Positions 1 to 11,810 of a stretch of DNA of 64,000 nt are shown in pieces. How positions within the stretch are numbered: the first letter of the stretch is position 1; every line of letters begins with the position of its first letter. The position numbers and the translations under genes were made by a program. The stretch is from NCBI GenBank assembly GCA_015698045.1, contig BLAL01000215.1, forward strand, positions 434,001 through 498,000, given 5' to 3'. The stretch comes from Rhizophagus clarus. Taxonomy: Eukaryota > Glomeromycota > Glomeromycetes > Glomerales > Glomeraceae. A model generated the notes under the pieces. It searched no databases. It saw only the letters and a list, made by a program, of their open reading frames with translations, and was not told the DNA's origin.

Positions 1-1716
1 TCTAAATATTGAACATCAACAACATATTCTTGTAAAAATAACTCTAAGCTTTTAAGTCTAGTTAGTAATAATTTATTTTGTTCGGCTAAAGAAAGAGAAT
101 TTATTTGATGATCTTTAATATCGGAGTCATCGGAAAATGGAATAATAGGTAGAGAATCTTTAAGTTTTTTTTGTGTCAAACGAGAAAATCCGCAACAGTA
201 CGATTGCACAGCTCCCCATGGTCGTAAGGTGTTCGCGCCTATGAAAATCAAAGAAAATAATTAAATCTTTTTACCTCAATAAATTAAAAAGCGAGGTGAA
301 ATGAATATCGAGCGATAAAGCCTACCAAAAAGAAATGTATAAATTGTTGCCGTTAATCCCCACGCACCACCTATTAAACCCAATCCCCCTAAGTACTGTA
401 CGATGAACATTCAAATTAATAATTTCATAAATAAAATAAATGAAATTGATTGAGCTATTCGATAAATACTTACCGTATGTGTTCTTTAAAATATTATAAT
501 TTTTTATTTAATATATTCAGTTAGTAAAAATAATAGATTACAAGTATAAACGATGATACAAACCTGACTTCTCTGTCTACTTGGATGGTATTAATATACT
601 TAGGTTGTATCATAAAGTTCATTAGGTGTCCCGATTTATCGGTTTGAGAGGGACTTGCGACTGAAAAAAAAATATAATAAATGTAAATCAAAAAAAAAAA
701 AATAATAATAATAATAATAATTTACTTACTTAAATTAGATGTGATGTATGGTTTCCGTTCATACGTTGGAGGAACACCGAAATCATTCATCCAACTTGGT
801 ACTATAACTTCTTTAACTAGATGATAATATATAAATGTGTAATCCTACAAAAAGAAAGTTTCTTGTAAATATTAATGTGATACTTTTTACTGTACGCAAA
901 ATGATTTTGTATATACCTGTCCAGGCATTAATGTATATGTGTTCATTGAACCATCAATGCCATTATTTGGATCTTGATAGTATAAGTCATTTTCTAAACA
1001 ATTATAAATTGAGCTGATTATAAAAATTTCGACTAGATTTAGTAAAATTTATTAATATCTTTTTGATTATACAATACCTGAATCATAAGCCGTTAAACTC
1101 ATATCCCATAGTTTTTCAGGCGTAATTTCTTCATTAATAGAAAAAAATAACATTATATAATATAACGATTTCTTAGTAAATAAAACATCTTTTGACGGTT
1201 GATAGTCTGTCAAATAATTCTTTGTTTCCTCATCGTATGATTGTTTTATGTCTTTTGAGCAATCTACTGGTAATAAGTCTCCATTATTCACCACTAAACG
1301 AAAGATAAATTATTTTTTAAGTAAACAATTACTAATTTATGGACATCTTTACTTTTAAAATTACTTACTATAACCTTCAGCACAGATATAAATACTGGTA
1401 TTATAAACACTTTTAAAATGCATACCTAATATAACAATAATAAAAAATAAAATTATTTCTTGTTAATATATAATTTATAATAATTAAAAACTTTAACATT
1501 TCATTCTATATTACTTGGAGGTCGAACGCCATTAACATTGTCATAAGAAGTTATGATAATCGGTGCATCTTGGTTCACATCAATTATTAAAATGGCGAGA
1601 TAACCTGTCAAACCGCATATGAGAATGATCATTGTGAAAATTTTTAATCCCAAAAGATGTTTAGGTTCACTATGGCGATGTTCACCTAAAAAATTTGATA
1701 AATCCATTATTTGCAA
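1..1716 (-). CDS. Two-pass membrane protein, nine exons, 3' end outside window
   Basis: Exons (minus strand): 1716-1515, 1425-1369, 1293-1078, 993-917, 844-730, 660-564, 483-474, 395-326, 238-1. All joins are GT-AG and phases match, giving at least 360 residues with no stop. The start is the first ATG before a clear membrane anchor. Residues about 26-46 (KIFTMIILICGL...) form one hydrophobic helix. A roughly 210-residue polar segment follows, then a Gly-rich second helix at about 259-281 (LGGLGLIGGAWGLTATIYTF). The tail after it is polar and Leu/Glu-rich and could form a coiled coil (about 330-360). Inferred topology is N-in, long extracytoplasmic loop, C-in. Exon 7 is only 10 nt long. I recognise the style of repeated Rhizophagus membrane proteins but cannot name a function. 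Exon model fairly sure; function unknown. Confidence 0.75.
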
Positions 1717-4388
1717 GTTTTCTTTTTTTTTTTTTGAAATTGAATTTAAAGCAAATATGACTGACTCTAAGCCAAATTTATAAAAACACGAAAGTTATAA
1801 ACGGTGGTAATATTATATGTATATTTTTAAACTAGGATTGCGTTCCAATTTTATTAAAATAATGGTACAGAATCATTGATACAAACACCCTGCCATAAAT
1901 GGTAATATTATAATGAATCAAAGCAAGATATCCTCACAGAACTTAATTTCTTAATATACAATAACTGTATATTTATCTTACTATTATGCTTTACAGTTAC
2001 CCCATACAACTACAATGCAATTACAATAATATATAGGGGATTTGTTTGTTGATTGTGAAACGATGATTTACATAATTTTTATTTATTTATTTAGAAAAAA
2101 AATTTTAAAAGTTTTGAAGCTAAGCGACTTCTCATATAAAATATAAATTATAAGCGAAATAAGACTCTAAATTATAATTAGCAAATAGGGTTATAAAGTG
2201 TCCTTTATGGATAGGCGGAGATAGAAAGATTGTGAATTATACGAAATAATATTTTTAATTAATTATAATTATTTAAAACTAATAATATTTGTCATACAAA
2301 TAAAGATTTAATTGCATTGATTTGTATCTTGTGTATTGTGGCATAATTTATTAGATTGCTTTTACGGCAACGAACTTTTTTAAACGGACTATGACACAAT
2401 TCCGACACACACATTGAACACGACGGACATTAGCGAACGTTAAAGGAAATCGAAATGGTTTCTTTCATACAACATATTCTCCATGTGTTAAATAATATTA
2501 AAAATTCACTATATTAGTATACGGTCTGACAGAATTATGCACTACAAGAGTCTCGAATAGGACAAACAGTAGTTCGCTGGAAGATAAAAATATTATATTG
2601 GAGGATATAAATCTAATCAAGATAATCAAATAACACAAATAACAAATAAAAAAAAATAACGGAGATATATTAAACAAAAATATAAAAAAATACAAGCTAA
2701 GATCGTGATTAAGTTAGTCATTATGCTTTTCGTTTTTCAATTAAAATCATGTGATAAGATATCAACCAATCCCAGTAAAAAGTTCTTGCTAAGTTTTGAA
2801 TAAAAAATGTAATATAACAAATTTAATACTATTATGAGCATCCATTTGTATAGTATTTGTAAACAATTTGTAACAAGTTTGCAATTTTTTTATGTAACGT
2901 GTAAAGTAAATTGTTAAAATATAATCTATTTGAACATTTTGTTTTCTATAAATGCGAAAGTTAACTCTCAAGTCGATTTTGTAGCATTATTCTAAATATT
3001 TCTTTCGTTTTCTAATTTAAACTGAAAACGAAGATTTGTTTTAGAACTTTGCATTAATGTGCTTGATAGTGGTTCGTTGAATTCTTTAAATTTAGAATCT
3101 TGTGTTTTCCAAAGTTTTTTTGATGGGTGGGTTTTTATACGTACGTTTATTATTCAAGTTGTGCAGTATCAGTTACTTCCGTATCTTTATTTTGTTTCAG
3201 TTCAGGTGACATATCTAAACTTATACAAGTGATAAAAAATTCAATATTTAAAGTACAATATTAAAAGTGTTTTATGACAAAGAAGACACGAGAAATAATA
3301 CTGCGGCAAATGACAATGAGAGATCACGTGAAATAATGTTACGAGGATACTTGGTAGCATTTATATTATAATAGATAAAATTCAGTTCATTTTTTTTTAT
3401 TTTTATTTTAATTAGTTCATTTCATTAGTCTATTTATTTTATTATGCATTTGGATGGTTTTTGAACAAATAGGATACGCATGTGATTTTTAAAAATAAAA
3501 TTTGATTGGCCAAATAAATAATAGTTCACCAAGAGTCATTAAATAAAATTTGTGTTTTACATTTTGTAAAAGAATCAACAAAGACTCAAGATAAATAATT
3601 AGGTAAATATATAAAAATGAGAACTACCACAATCATTAACAAAAAAAAATAAATAATATATTTTAAAATGCTTGAAATTTATCGCTTAGAGGAAAAAAAT
3701 GAAAAAGAGAAACGAGAGTGAAAAGAGGAGAGAGAGAAGTACTGTAAGGTAATGGTAAAAAAATCTTACTCATACCATACCTTTAATGTTTCTTTAAACA
3801 GTCAAATATGGATTTTAAAGGAATGCGCAAAATTAAAAAGAAAAATATCAATTATCTTTTGCCATTAATAAATAAGTCGTTATGCAGAATGCCTAAAAAT
3901 AAGATACCGATAATTTTAAAACCATATGATATCAGAGGCTCTAATTCCTCTCGCTCTAACAACACTATTTCTTCTTGTCTAAAATTATAAATTATTGAGA
4001 AAAATACTTTTTCCTTCTATTAATTACTATTGACGATAGCCGAAAGTATGCAAAGTTTGTCACTTGAAAACTTGAATAGTAAAATCAAAGTAAATATAGT
4101 ATTTTTTCCTAATTAAATTTTAAATTCGTGTATAAGATCATTATATAATTATATTTTGTTATAAAAACATAATTATTAGATTCAAAATCATCAATTTGAT
4201 CAAATTATTTAGTCCTTCACTAAAAAAATCATTTTGAACTTATAATATCTAATTACGTTTTAATCGATGAACCTCCCAAATATTACACGTGTCGCACCAA
4301 CGACAAGACAAAAAATTTAAAAACTTTTATTAATTCATAACAAGAAAATAAGGAAATGACAAATTTAAAAATCATCTTTCACTAATAA
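1717..4388. other. Intergenic spacer, no gene recognised
   Basis: AT-rich spacer between two minus-strand genes. Several 60-65 codon open frames occur here, but none has biased composition, a domain or splice-linked partners. A 60-codon plus frame at 3808-3990 (Lys/Asn/Ser-rich, starting MDFKGMRKIKKK) is the most protein-like but has no other support. The stretch next to position 1716 should hold the promoter of the truncated gene; no clear core motif was seen. Confidence 0.5.
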
Positions 4389-7300
4389 TTATTCTTTCTT
4401 TTTTTCCCTAATTTTTTTTAATTTTATGGGTTTTATAATAAGACCTAGGATTTTTATAACAGTTATTAAAAGAGTAAGACTAGATAAATAACTAAAATCA
4501 ATCGCTTTACTCAAAAAATAAATCTATTAGTTTTTTTTTTAAAAAAAAAAAAATAAATTAAATTATCTTGTTTAGTATTTGATTTAAAAAGAAAACATGA
4601 TGCAAAAAAAAAAAAAAAAATTACATACCCTAATAGCTAGGTCGGGAATATTTTTAATAATAATACCAATAATTTCTCCAAGAATAATTCTTTCTTCAAA
4701 TTCTTCAGATAATTCAACATTAAATTTATATCCGCAAAATTGGAAATTAAACATTTCAAGAGCTCCGACATCAGTTCCTGCTAGTGATATCAATATCACA
4801 AGAACTATTTTATGATCTTTTGAATCTTCTAACCATTTCTTGATCGTAACTTTTTCTTTTGCTTTATTTTGTTGACCTTGTGAATCATCCTGTTGACCAT
4901 TTAAATCTTCTTCGTTAAGGAGTTGAACTGAATCTTCTGAATTTTCTTTTCTTACAAGTTCATTAATTATAATGTAAACTACATATCCTAGCTTGATAAC
5001 ATATGGAACTGTCACAAAAAAAACACTTAAAGAAAAAATTTATTATTTTAGCTTTTTTTTTTTAAAAAAAAAGATTTTAATTTAGTTCAGAAGTTGATAT
5101 TTACCTTGCAAAAAAAATATTTTTAACACTGGCTGCCTCTATCTTGGCAAAAAGAATGTCCAACACAAATGACAAAACATTAAATCCATATAAATAAATT
5201 TTAAAGTGGTTACTCTAAAATATATACAATAATAATATGTTAGCATTTGATTTTCAATTGAAATGTAGTAACGTGTATTTTACCTTATCCTCATCAACCA
5301 CCTTTTTCTCATCATCCACCTTCTTCTTACGTGAAAATAAATGTAAAAATTGAATCAAATCATATATATCACGTATCATTATATTAAAAAAAGTTTTTAT
5401 AACATTACTATTTGCGTTACTTTTTACTTCATTTTTTGCATCATAATATATAGAAATGAAGCAAAGTATGGTTAATATCAAAAAGAATGTAACTGTTGAA
5501 AAGAATTGGAATATATTGTCAGGATTCTCATACCACCTGGCTATTTTAAAGATTAAATTAAAAAAAAAGAAAAGGAAGAAAAATTATTTAATTTGGTTAA
5601 GTTTCCATTTAAAAAAAAAAATTAAAAAAATGAATACTTACGAATAGTTTCATATCCATAGATTGATTCCAAATATTTCGAAGAATTTCCAGATGCAAGA
5701 ACAGTGATGTCCATATTCTGGATCATAGCTATTAAATCTTTAACGATTAAATCAGTCTCCCTATCTGATGCATATTGAGGTTTTTCAATCTTAATGGATA
5801 AAAGATATTGTTTTGAAGAACTTTCAGTGTCGATTACAAATCTATAATTGGTGGTTATTCGATCTGTTGCAACAACGACCGCATTGGCCAATTCTTGTGT
5901 TAAATTATTAAAAAACTCATTTTTTTGGTTGGAGTTGAGAGAGTTAAAATGAGAAGTTCCATTTTGTGTCAATTTAACTTTTCCATAAATTCCATCAAAA
6001 ATCTGTTTAATTTTACTTTCTTCTTCTTTTTCTTCTAAGACTATTTGAAAAATAATTAATTATGTATAATATAATGTGCATAACTATAAATAACTTACAT
6101 GTTGTAAAAGACCAAATATTATTAGATAAACCATAGAGAGGTTCATTGTACAATTGACTCGATACAAAATTATTCTCAATTGTAACATAATATGTTGAAC
6201 CAGGATTATTAAATGTACTTTCAATTATAGTAACACTAACAGTATTGTTATTGGTTGTTACATATTTTTGGTTATTTAAGCCGTTAATGGTTTGACGTAC
6301 AATCCCAGGATTAGAAATACCATTACTTTGAAAAATTGTAATTGTGCCGTTTGATAAAACAATAGGAATCGTATATGTAATTGTAAGGAAATTAGTTTCA
6401 CGTGCGGTGATATTTTGATCTATGGTCGGATATGTATTACTGATAAATAAATTATTATAACCACTATCTAGAGTATTTTTGTAAAGTTCAAAAGTGTTAA
6501 AAAAAATAAATAAATAAATAAAAAATATTCAGTATCGCCTTACCTTCATGAACTTTATACAAATCAGTGGTAATTAAACTCCAATTTTGTCCTACTATTG
6601 GTTGAGCCATTACAAGAGTGTTATTTGTTAAAACTTGACGGATACTATTAGAATCTGACTTGGTAGGATATGAAAGGTTCCATTGAATATAATTGTCATT
6701 GTCATCCAAAACATAACCCCAAATATCATACGGTGATTGTACATCACTTATATTGGTTGGTTGATTAAAACTATAGAAATAACCTCCGAATCGTAATGGC
6801 ATAATTAGAAATTGAGGATCAGTAATATTGTTTTGTGTGGGCAGTGTGACATCTCTATATTTGACACTAAATACAGATCCTCCTGAAAGAAAATTAACTT
6901 TAATGAAACCAGAATTAGATTGTAAAGTTATCAAACAAATTTGTCCAACTTCCGAGTAAGAGATAACGCAATCAAGACTAGTAATATTTAATTCCAATAT
7001 AGTTTCGTAAAGAATAACTGGTTCTCGCACAATATTGCTTCCATAACCACAATACATGGCGTAAAGCCCTGACTGTGAAGTAAAAGAATCCTGGGATGTT
7101 GTAGTATTAAAATAAATAAGCATGTAACCTCCATCTACTGTTGGAATTATAGAAGGTGGGTATTTAAAAGGTAAAACCATTGCCACAATATTGCTAAGAG
7201 ATCCGTCTTCATTTCTTCATAAAAAGAAGAAAGGAATATAAGTTAAACCATACATTAAATTAAAAAAAAAAAAAATTAGAAATTTTATCAATATGATAAA

Positions 7301-8008
7301 TTACATTATCCATTGCGTCAAGTTATAATTAATGACGGTATTATTAAAACTACTCGATAAGAATGTAAAGTAGAGAAATCCTTGCTCATTATTAACATTT
7401 GTTATAATTTTATATTGTTGAGGTGCCCATGTATTATTATTAGTCGGGTCAACAAGAGAGGACCCCATTAAAGTTTTACTATTGCCATAAAAAAAAGTAC
7501 ACATATTATTTATTTTTTCCGAAAAGGATTTAAAAAAAGGATCAATTCGTTCTAACCTGTAAATCTTTCCATTTAAATCGATGAGCATTACATAATCATC
7601 ATAAGTGAAAGGATTATTTACGTCCACAGCTTCAGTATAAGTTACTAATATAAAATTGCCTTCTTTTGTTTCTATGTTATAAAGATTAATAGGGTTAAGT
7701 GATCCAATAACGGTATTAACGGTACAAAAATTGAAAGATTGTATCCCCAATTCTTCCATTGAAAGATCGATTGGCGTAATGGTACCATTGGGATAAATGA
7801 CGCGAAGTGATATGTATGTTTCAAAACAATTTCCACCACTTAAATTGCGAACTATTTGCAAAATTATCGTATTATCTTCATAAGCCAGAATATTTCCTAT
7901 TTCAAATTCTGTAGTTTCTCTTTCTGTGTATGTTATAAAATTTGATTTTACTGGTAATGTTGCAAATATAATTATTGATAAAAAAATTAAGAGTTGGTTT
8001 AATTTCAT
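4389..8008 (-). CDS. Secretory/membrane protein with SbsA-like Ig domain, eight exons, predicted 1013 aa
   Basis: Exons (minus): 8008-7305, 7214-6544, 6467-6099, 6040-5642, 5540-5284, 5214-5105, 5025-4629, 4523-4389. They sum to 1014 codons with matching phases and one terminal stop. Exon 2 could instead start at 7193, in frame and seven residues shorter. Residues 1-22 are a signal peptide (MKLNQLLIFLSIIIFATLPV). A Ser/Thr/Asn-rich, beta-looking ectodomain follows with many N-x-S/T sites. Exon 3 (about 459-581) resembles the Ig-like SbsA domain of fungal surface proteins: an ITYTIPIVLSNGTITIFQ stretch, a STFNNPGSTYYV stretch, and an IWSF end. Exon 5 has a transmembrane helix (about 728-748, TFFLILTILCFISIYY), and exons 6-8 add further hydrophobic segments separated by an acidic Gln/Asp/Glu linker, so the C-terminus is probably multi-pass. 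The SbsA assignment is by eye. Likely cell-surface protein; role unknown. Confidence 0.78.
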
Positions 8009-8087
8009 TTTTGTAGAAGTTATAATAATTTCTCTTCTTTTTTTTTAAAAAAAAAAAACTAAGGAAAGAAATTTAAATTTAAATTTA

Positions 8088-9060
8088 ATATAGGTTGAAA
8101 GGGGGTAAGGTGGAGTTATAAATCCGTTAAATAAATTGATTATGGGTGAATATACATAAATATTTTTTTTTGATCTACATAGGACTTTGTATGAACATCC
8201 GCGACGTCACCTCACCCAAATACCCTTTTTTGATTATATATCACTTTTTTTTGTAGCATTGATATCATAAATGACGTTTTCCTAGTTTACAATGTTTATG
8301 TAAATTATTAATAACTTAAATTTAAAATAACGGAACAATGAATCTTGTATTCATTCTTCACTTAACGGATTTATAATTACCTTTCAACCATTCCATTTAC
8401 TCCACTATATGAGGATAGTGTGCATATGTAATATGTGGCTTATTCTTTTCAGTGGAGTTATAAATCCGTTAAATGAAAAGTACATAATTATATATTATAT
8501 TATGGCTTATTCTTTTTTTTTTTTTTTTTTTTTTTTGTTTTTTGATCTATTTAAAAAAATAATAGGATTTACTATTTATAATGTTAATGTAATTTTTAAA
8601 ATTTTATAACAAAACAATGAAATCTTATTACATATATCACTATCCTTTTATAGTGAAGTAAATGGCTGAAGGGTAATTATATATCCGTTAAGTGGATATA
8701 TATATGTATGGATATACATGTATATGTGGCTTATTTATTTTTGATCTATTCAAATTAATGATAGGACTTATTTAAAGTTATTAATCTTACACATGTACAC
8801 AATATTCTCATATAGTAGTTATAAATCCGCTAAACGAATACTATGGTTTATTTTTTATTTTTTTTTTGAACAATAATAGGATTTACTATTTATAATAATG
8901 TAAATTATTATTAAAATAACATAACAATGAATCTTATTACATATGCACACTATCCTCATATAGTGGAGTAATTATAAATTAGTTAAGTGGATTTATGTGG
9001 CTTAATTATTTATTTTTTGTCCATTCAACCAATAATAGGAAAGTTTTATATATTTATGTA
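8088..9060. repeat. Cluster of direct and inverted repeats in a divergent promoter region
   Basis: The phrase TTATAAATCCGTTAA recurs with small changes near 8116, 8458, 8676, 8819 and 8972. An inverted copy lies at 8362-8376. Most copies are preceded by an ACTATCCTCATATAGTGGAG-like block and followed by a GGCTTATT...TTTGATCTATTCAA...ATAGGA stretch, giving units of about 150-340 bp. The stretch 8360-8435 is, on the other strand, nearly the same as 8640-8692 and 8930-8990. The cluster sits between two divergent secretory genes (8008 minus, 9616 plus). It may be transposon-derived; no coding frame was found. Confidence 0.7.
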
Positions 9061-9615
9061 AATTGTGAGCTCGAATTAGAATTTAAATTTGATGATCATA
9101 ATCGGAGGTCAACTTTTGTTTTTATACAGGCAAAATTATAAATAAAATATTCTAAATATTATTATAATGTTAATAAAAATACTTTAAGTTTATTTTAAAT
9201 TATTTTTACTTTTCTATAATTAAAAATAAATGCATCTAGAACGAGGTAGTCCTTTTATTTTTAAATATAGAATAATATAATAATTTTTATTGCAGCTAAC
9301 GAACATATTTTTGTACGGTCTGTTGAAATTTGATTTTCTTACTGAGATTCATTTGATTCATTTATTAAAATGGATTTGCATTTAGACACTAAACTCTACT
9401 CATGCAACACGCGCCAAGCCCGATAAAACCTGTCAAAGAAAATTATCAGAGTTCAAAATTCCGGGTACGGATAACTCTTCAAACATTTCCGTAAGTAATT
9501 CGTAAAAGTTCTTTGAGAATATAAAAGAACCCTTTTCTTTTCATCATGGAGCAGTTATATCATTTTTTTTTTTTTTTTTTAAAAAAAAAATTATTATATA
9601 TATAATTGATTAATT

Positions 9616-10125
9616 ATGAATAAATTAACCTTTTTTGTTCATGTTCTCTTATTCCTAATTACTGTTTCAGCTGCTTTACCAGCTAATGATAAATTAGCTG
9701 ACATATTTTACAAACGAAATAATTGTCAATGCACTACTGCCTTTGCATATTTCGATTCAAGTCCTTCTTCTGGTCCATTCAGGGGTTTCGTGGCCTTCTC
9801 TCAGGATGAAACTGGTAGCACTACAATCTTTGGCGCTTTCACTCTAGGTTTTGACCCAAAATGCACTTACGACTTTACAATCGATAATAAGCACGGTGAC
9901 GTCGAATATAATATTACAAGAGGGTTGGATGTTCAAGTAACTGGTGATGGTGGTACAGAAGCTTTCAGTCATAAGTTTACTGATATCAATCTTGACTGTA
10001 ACAGTAATGGTCTTCTTCTTGCTGGTGGGTCATATAGTACACGTGATCGTGTACAGTTTTGCGGCCGGACAAGATTATCTATTTCAAGTGGTAATCAACG
10101 TGTTAGTCGTCCAATTTGTCGATAA
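9616..10125 (+). CDS. Small secreted protein, 169 aa
   Basis: Single uninterrupted frame, ATG at 9616, stop at 10123-10125. The first about 20 residues are a classical signal peptide (MNKLTFFVHVLLFLITVSAA), then an Asn/Asp-rich start. The mature part is about 149 residues with six Cys: a C-x-C near residue 38, then single Cys near 83, 126, 148 and 168, so three disulfides are possible. It is Gly/Ser/Thr-rich with alternating hydrophobic residues, suggesting a beta fold, and has one N-x-T site (YNIT). No transmembrane helix or GPI-like tail is seen. Codon use is more GC-rich than the flanks, supporting a real gene. I do not recognise a named family. A secreted effector-like or cell-wall role is possible but is inference from size and secretion alone. 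Confidence 0.85.
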   Translation: MNKLTFFVHVLLFLITVSAALPANDKLADIFYKRNNCQCTTAFAYFDSSPSSGPFRGFVAFSQDETGSTTIFGAFTLGFDPKCTYDFTIDNKHGDVEYNITRGLDVQVTGDGGTEAFSHKFTDINLDCNSNGLLLAGGSYSTRDRVQFCGRTRLSISSGNQRVSRPICR

Positions 10126-11126
10126 GGGAATGAAAATCAATTTCTTTACAAGATGTAAATCAATATTTTTATTGCGTCATTTATGTATATATTAGCATTT
10201 TTTTTTTTTTAAAAAAAAAAGAAAAACAAGATAATAGAATGATGAAACGATAATTTTATTATTTAAAAATCTTCCAACGATCTTTTAGGATGATGAAAAA
10301 AAAAATAAATTTTCTACATTTTTTGAAGATTCATTTGGTAAATCGTAATATTAATTAAAACTTGCACAATAAAGATTTGGCCGAAATTCATCGAATTTTT
10401 TATAAATAGGTAAAGACTAATAATGAATACAATCTTTCATTAATAAATGACGCTACGCCTTTATAATGATCGATCTTACATACTATCCCGATCCGTAATT
10501 TTTACGCTTGAACTTGAAACTCCGCCAAAATTACGTTCAAAATTTGGATCCCGCCTTCAATTATACTTTTTTACAATGATTATTTGTTAAGCAATAACTC
10601 TATCATTTCAAAGAATTTTTTTGTTATTGTAATCCGAATTATTAAAAATAGTGTGTTGGAAATTTATAATCAAACAGACTATACTATAAACTAATCGTAA
10701 CCAACTAATTTATTTATTTACTGTCAATGACCGACTGCCGCAAAAAAAAAACACTAAAAAATACATATCTAATAAAAGATAAAATATTCTATATTCACAT
10801 CCGGTTAACCCAAAAAATTATGATGAGCCGTATTTTTCTTTCGGGTCCGTCCAAAGACTCGCTTCACGTAAATACTGTAAGGTGAAGAGTGTTAAACCTA
10901 TCTTTAAGTTGTAAATTTTATGAATAAAAGGTAAAAGATAAAAATTGATATATCAAATAAAGGTGGTAACTCTAAGTAAAATATAAAAATATTAAAGTAC
11001 ATTTGAATAACAAAAGATATAAATTGATAACAAACCAAAATGGTAAAACAAAAAATTAGAAACGACTCGAGCGGGTTATCAAACGCCAGATTATCGTTTG
11101 GACACAATCGTCTCGGACAATCAGCT
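10126..11126. other. Intergenic spacer, no gene recognised
   Basis: Follows the secreted-protein gene. A T-tract/A-tract pair at about 10200-10219 may lie in its 3' untranslated region. The rest is AT-rich with no frame of convincing composition. Confidence 0.45.
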
Positions 11127-11810
11127 TCATGAAGTAACCTGGAAGCCAGTGGAAGGACGTTTGCGCAACAGAGAAGTAGGATCTTGTCGACTAAACGAAA
11201 TCACATGAGTGGCTTCCAAATTGATGATAGATTTATGGAATTCCGTGATGTGTAATTTCATGATATTATGAGTAACGGAGCTTGAACGCTCCTCCGGAGT
11301 AGTGTTGTCAGCGGTCCGGTTTGGTCCGACTTGAAGCCAAAGTCAAGCTGGACTGATCGACTTGAAACTTCAAACCGATGGGGTCATTAATATCAGTTCC
11401 ATCAACTTCCATCGGTCCCATCGACTTGGCCATCGACCCATCGACTTGATCCCATCCGAACCGAACTGTGACTTAAAAATTTTCAAGTCAATTGGTATTG
11501 ACCCCATCGGTTCGGTTCAGCTTGATTTAATCCGACTTGTACTTAAAAACACTACTCCGAAGGTGTTAAAGAATACATGCTGATTGCAAGGCTGTTGATA
11601 AATGATTCTTGAGCGGACTTAACTTGTTCATGAAATTTCTCAATTAGTTTGATCAAGTAGCAGGTTGAACGCATACGAGATTCATAAACATATGCGTTCA
11701 TAGGGTTAAAATCGTTAGTTGAGCATGTTGATGAACTAAACGCTCCATTTCAAGTTCCTGCCTAGACGTTAGTTTTCTCCTGCGTATTGAAGGATAATCG
11801 TGACTAACTT
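11127..11810 (-). pseudogene. Decayed coding remnant split by a short inverted-repeat element
   Basis: Read on the minus strand, both sides of the element at 11295-11559 are open in compatible frames. Upstream: about 60 codons containing MNAYVYESRMRSTCYLIKLI and EKFHEQVKSAQESFINSL. Downstream: about 55 codons containing IMKLHITEFHKSIINLEAT, ending in TGA at 11129-11127. Further upstream a second frame (SRQELEMERLVHQHAQL) joins only through a frameshift, so the gene is broken. The region has higher GC than its surroundings. The family is not recognised; it could come from a transposon gene or a host gene. Confidence 0.5.
11295..11559. mobile_element. MITE-like element with 12-bp terminal inverted repeats
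   Basis: Left end CGGAGTAGTGTT (11295-11306) is the exact reverse complement of the right end AACACTACTCCG (11548-11559). The flanks share a possible 3-5 bp target duplication (CTCCG), which partly overlaps the repeats. The interior repeats ATCGACTTG-type words and holds a second inverted pair (ACCGATGGGGTCA near 11373, TGACCCCATCGGT near 11500). At about 260 bp with no coding capacity it is non-autonomous. Confidence 0.65.

Noticed and set aside
4597..4815. 72-codon plus-strand frame
   Set aside because: Antisense of exon 7 of the SbsA-like gene, and starts inside the A-tract of its intron.
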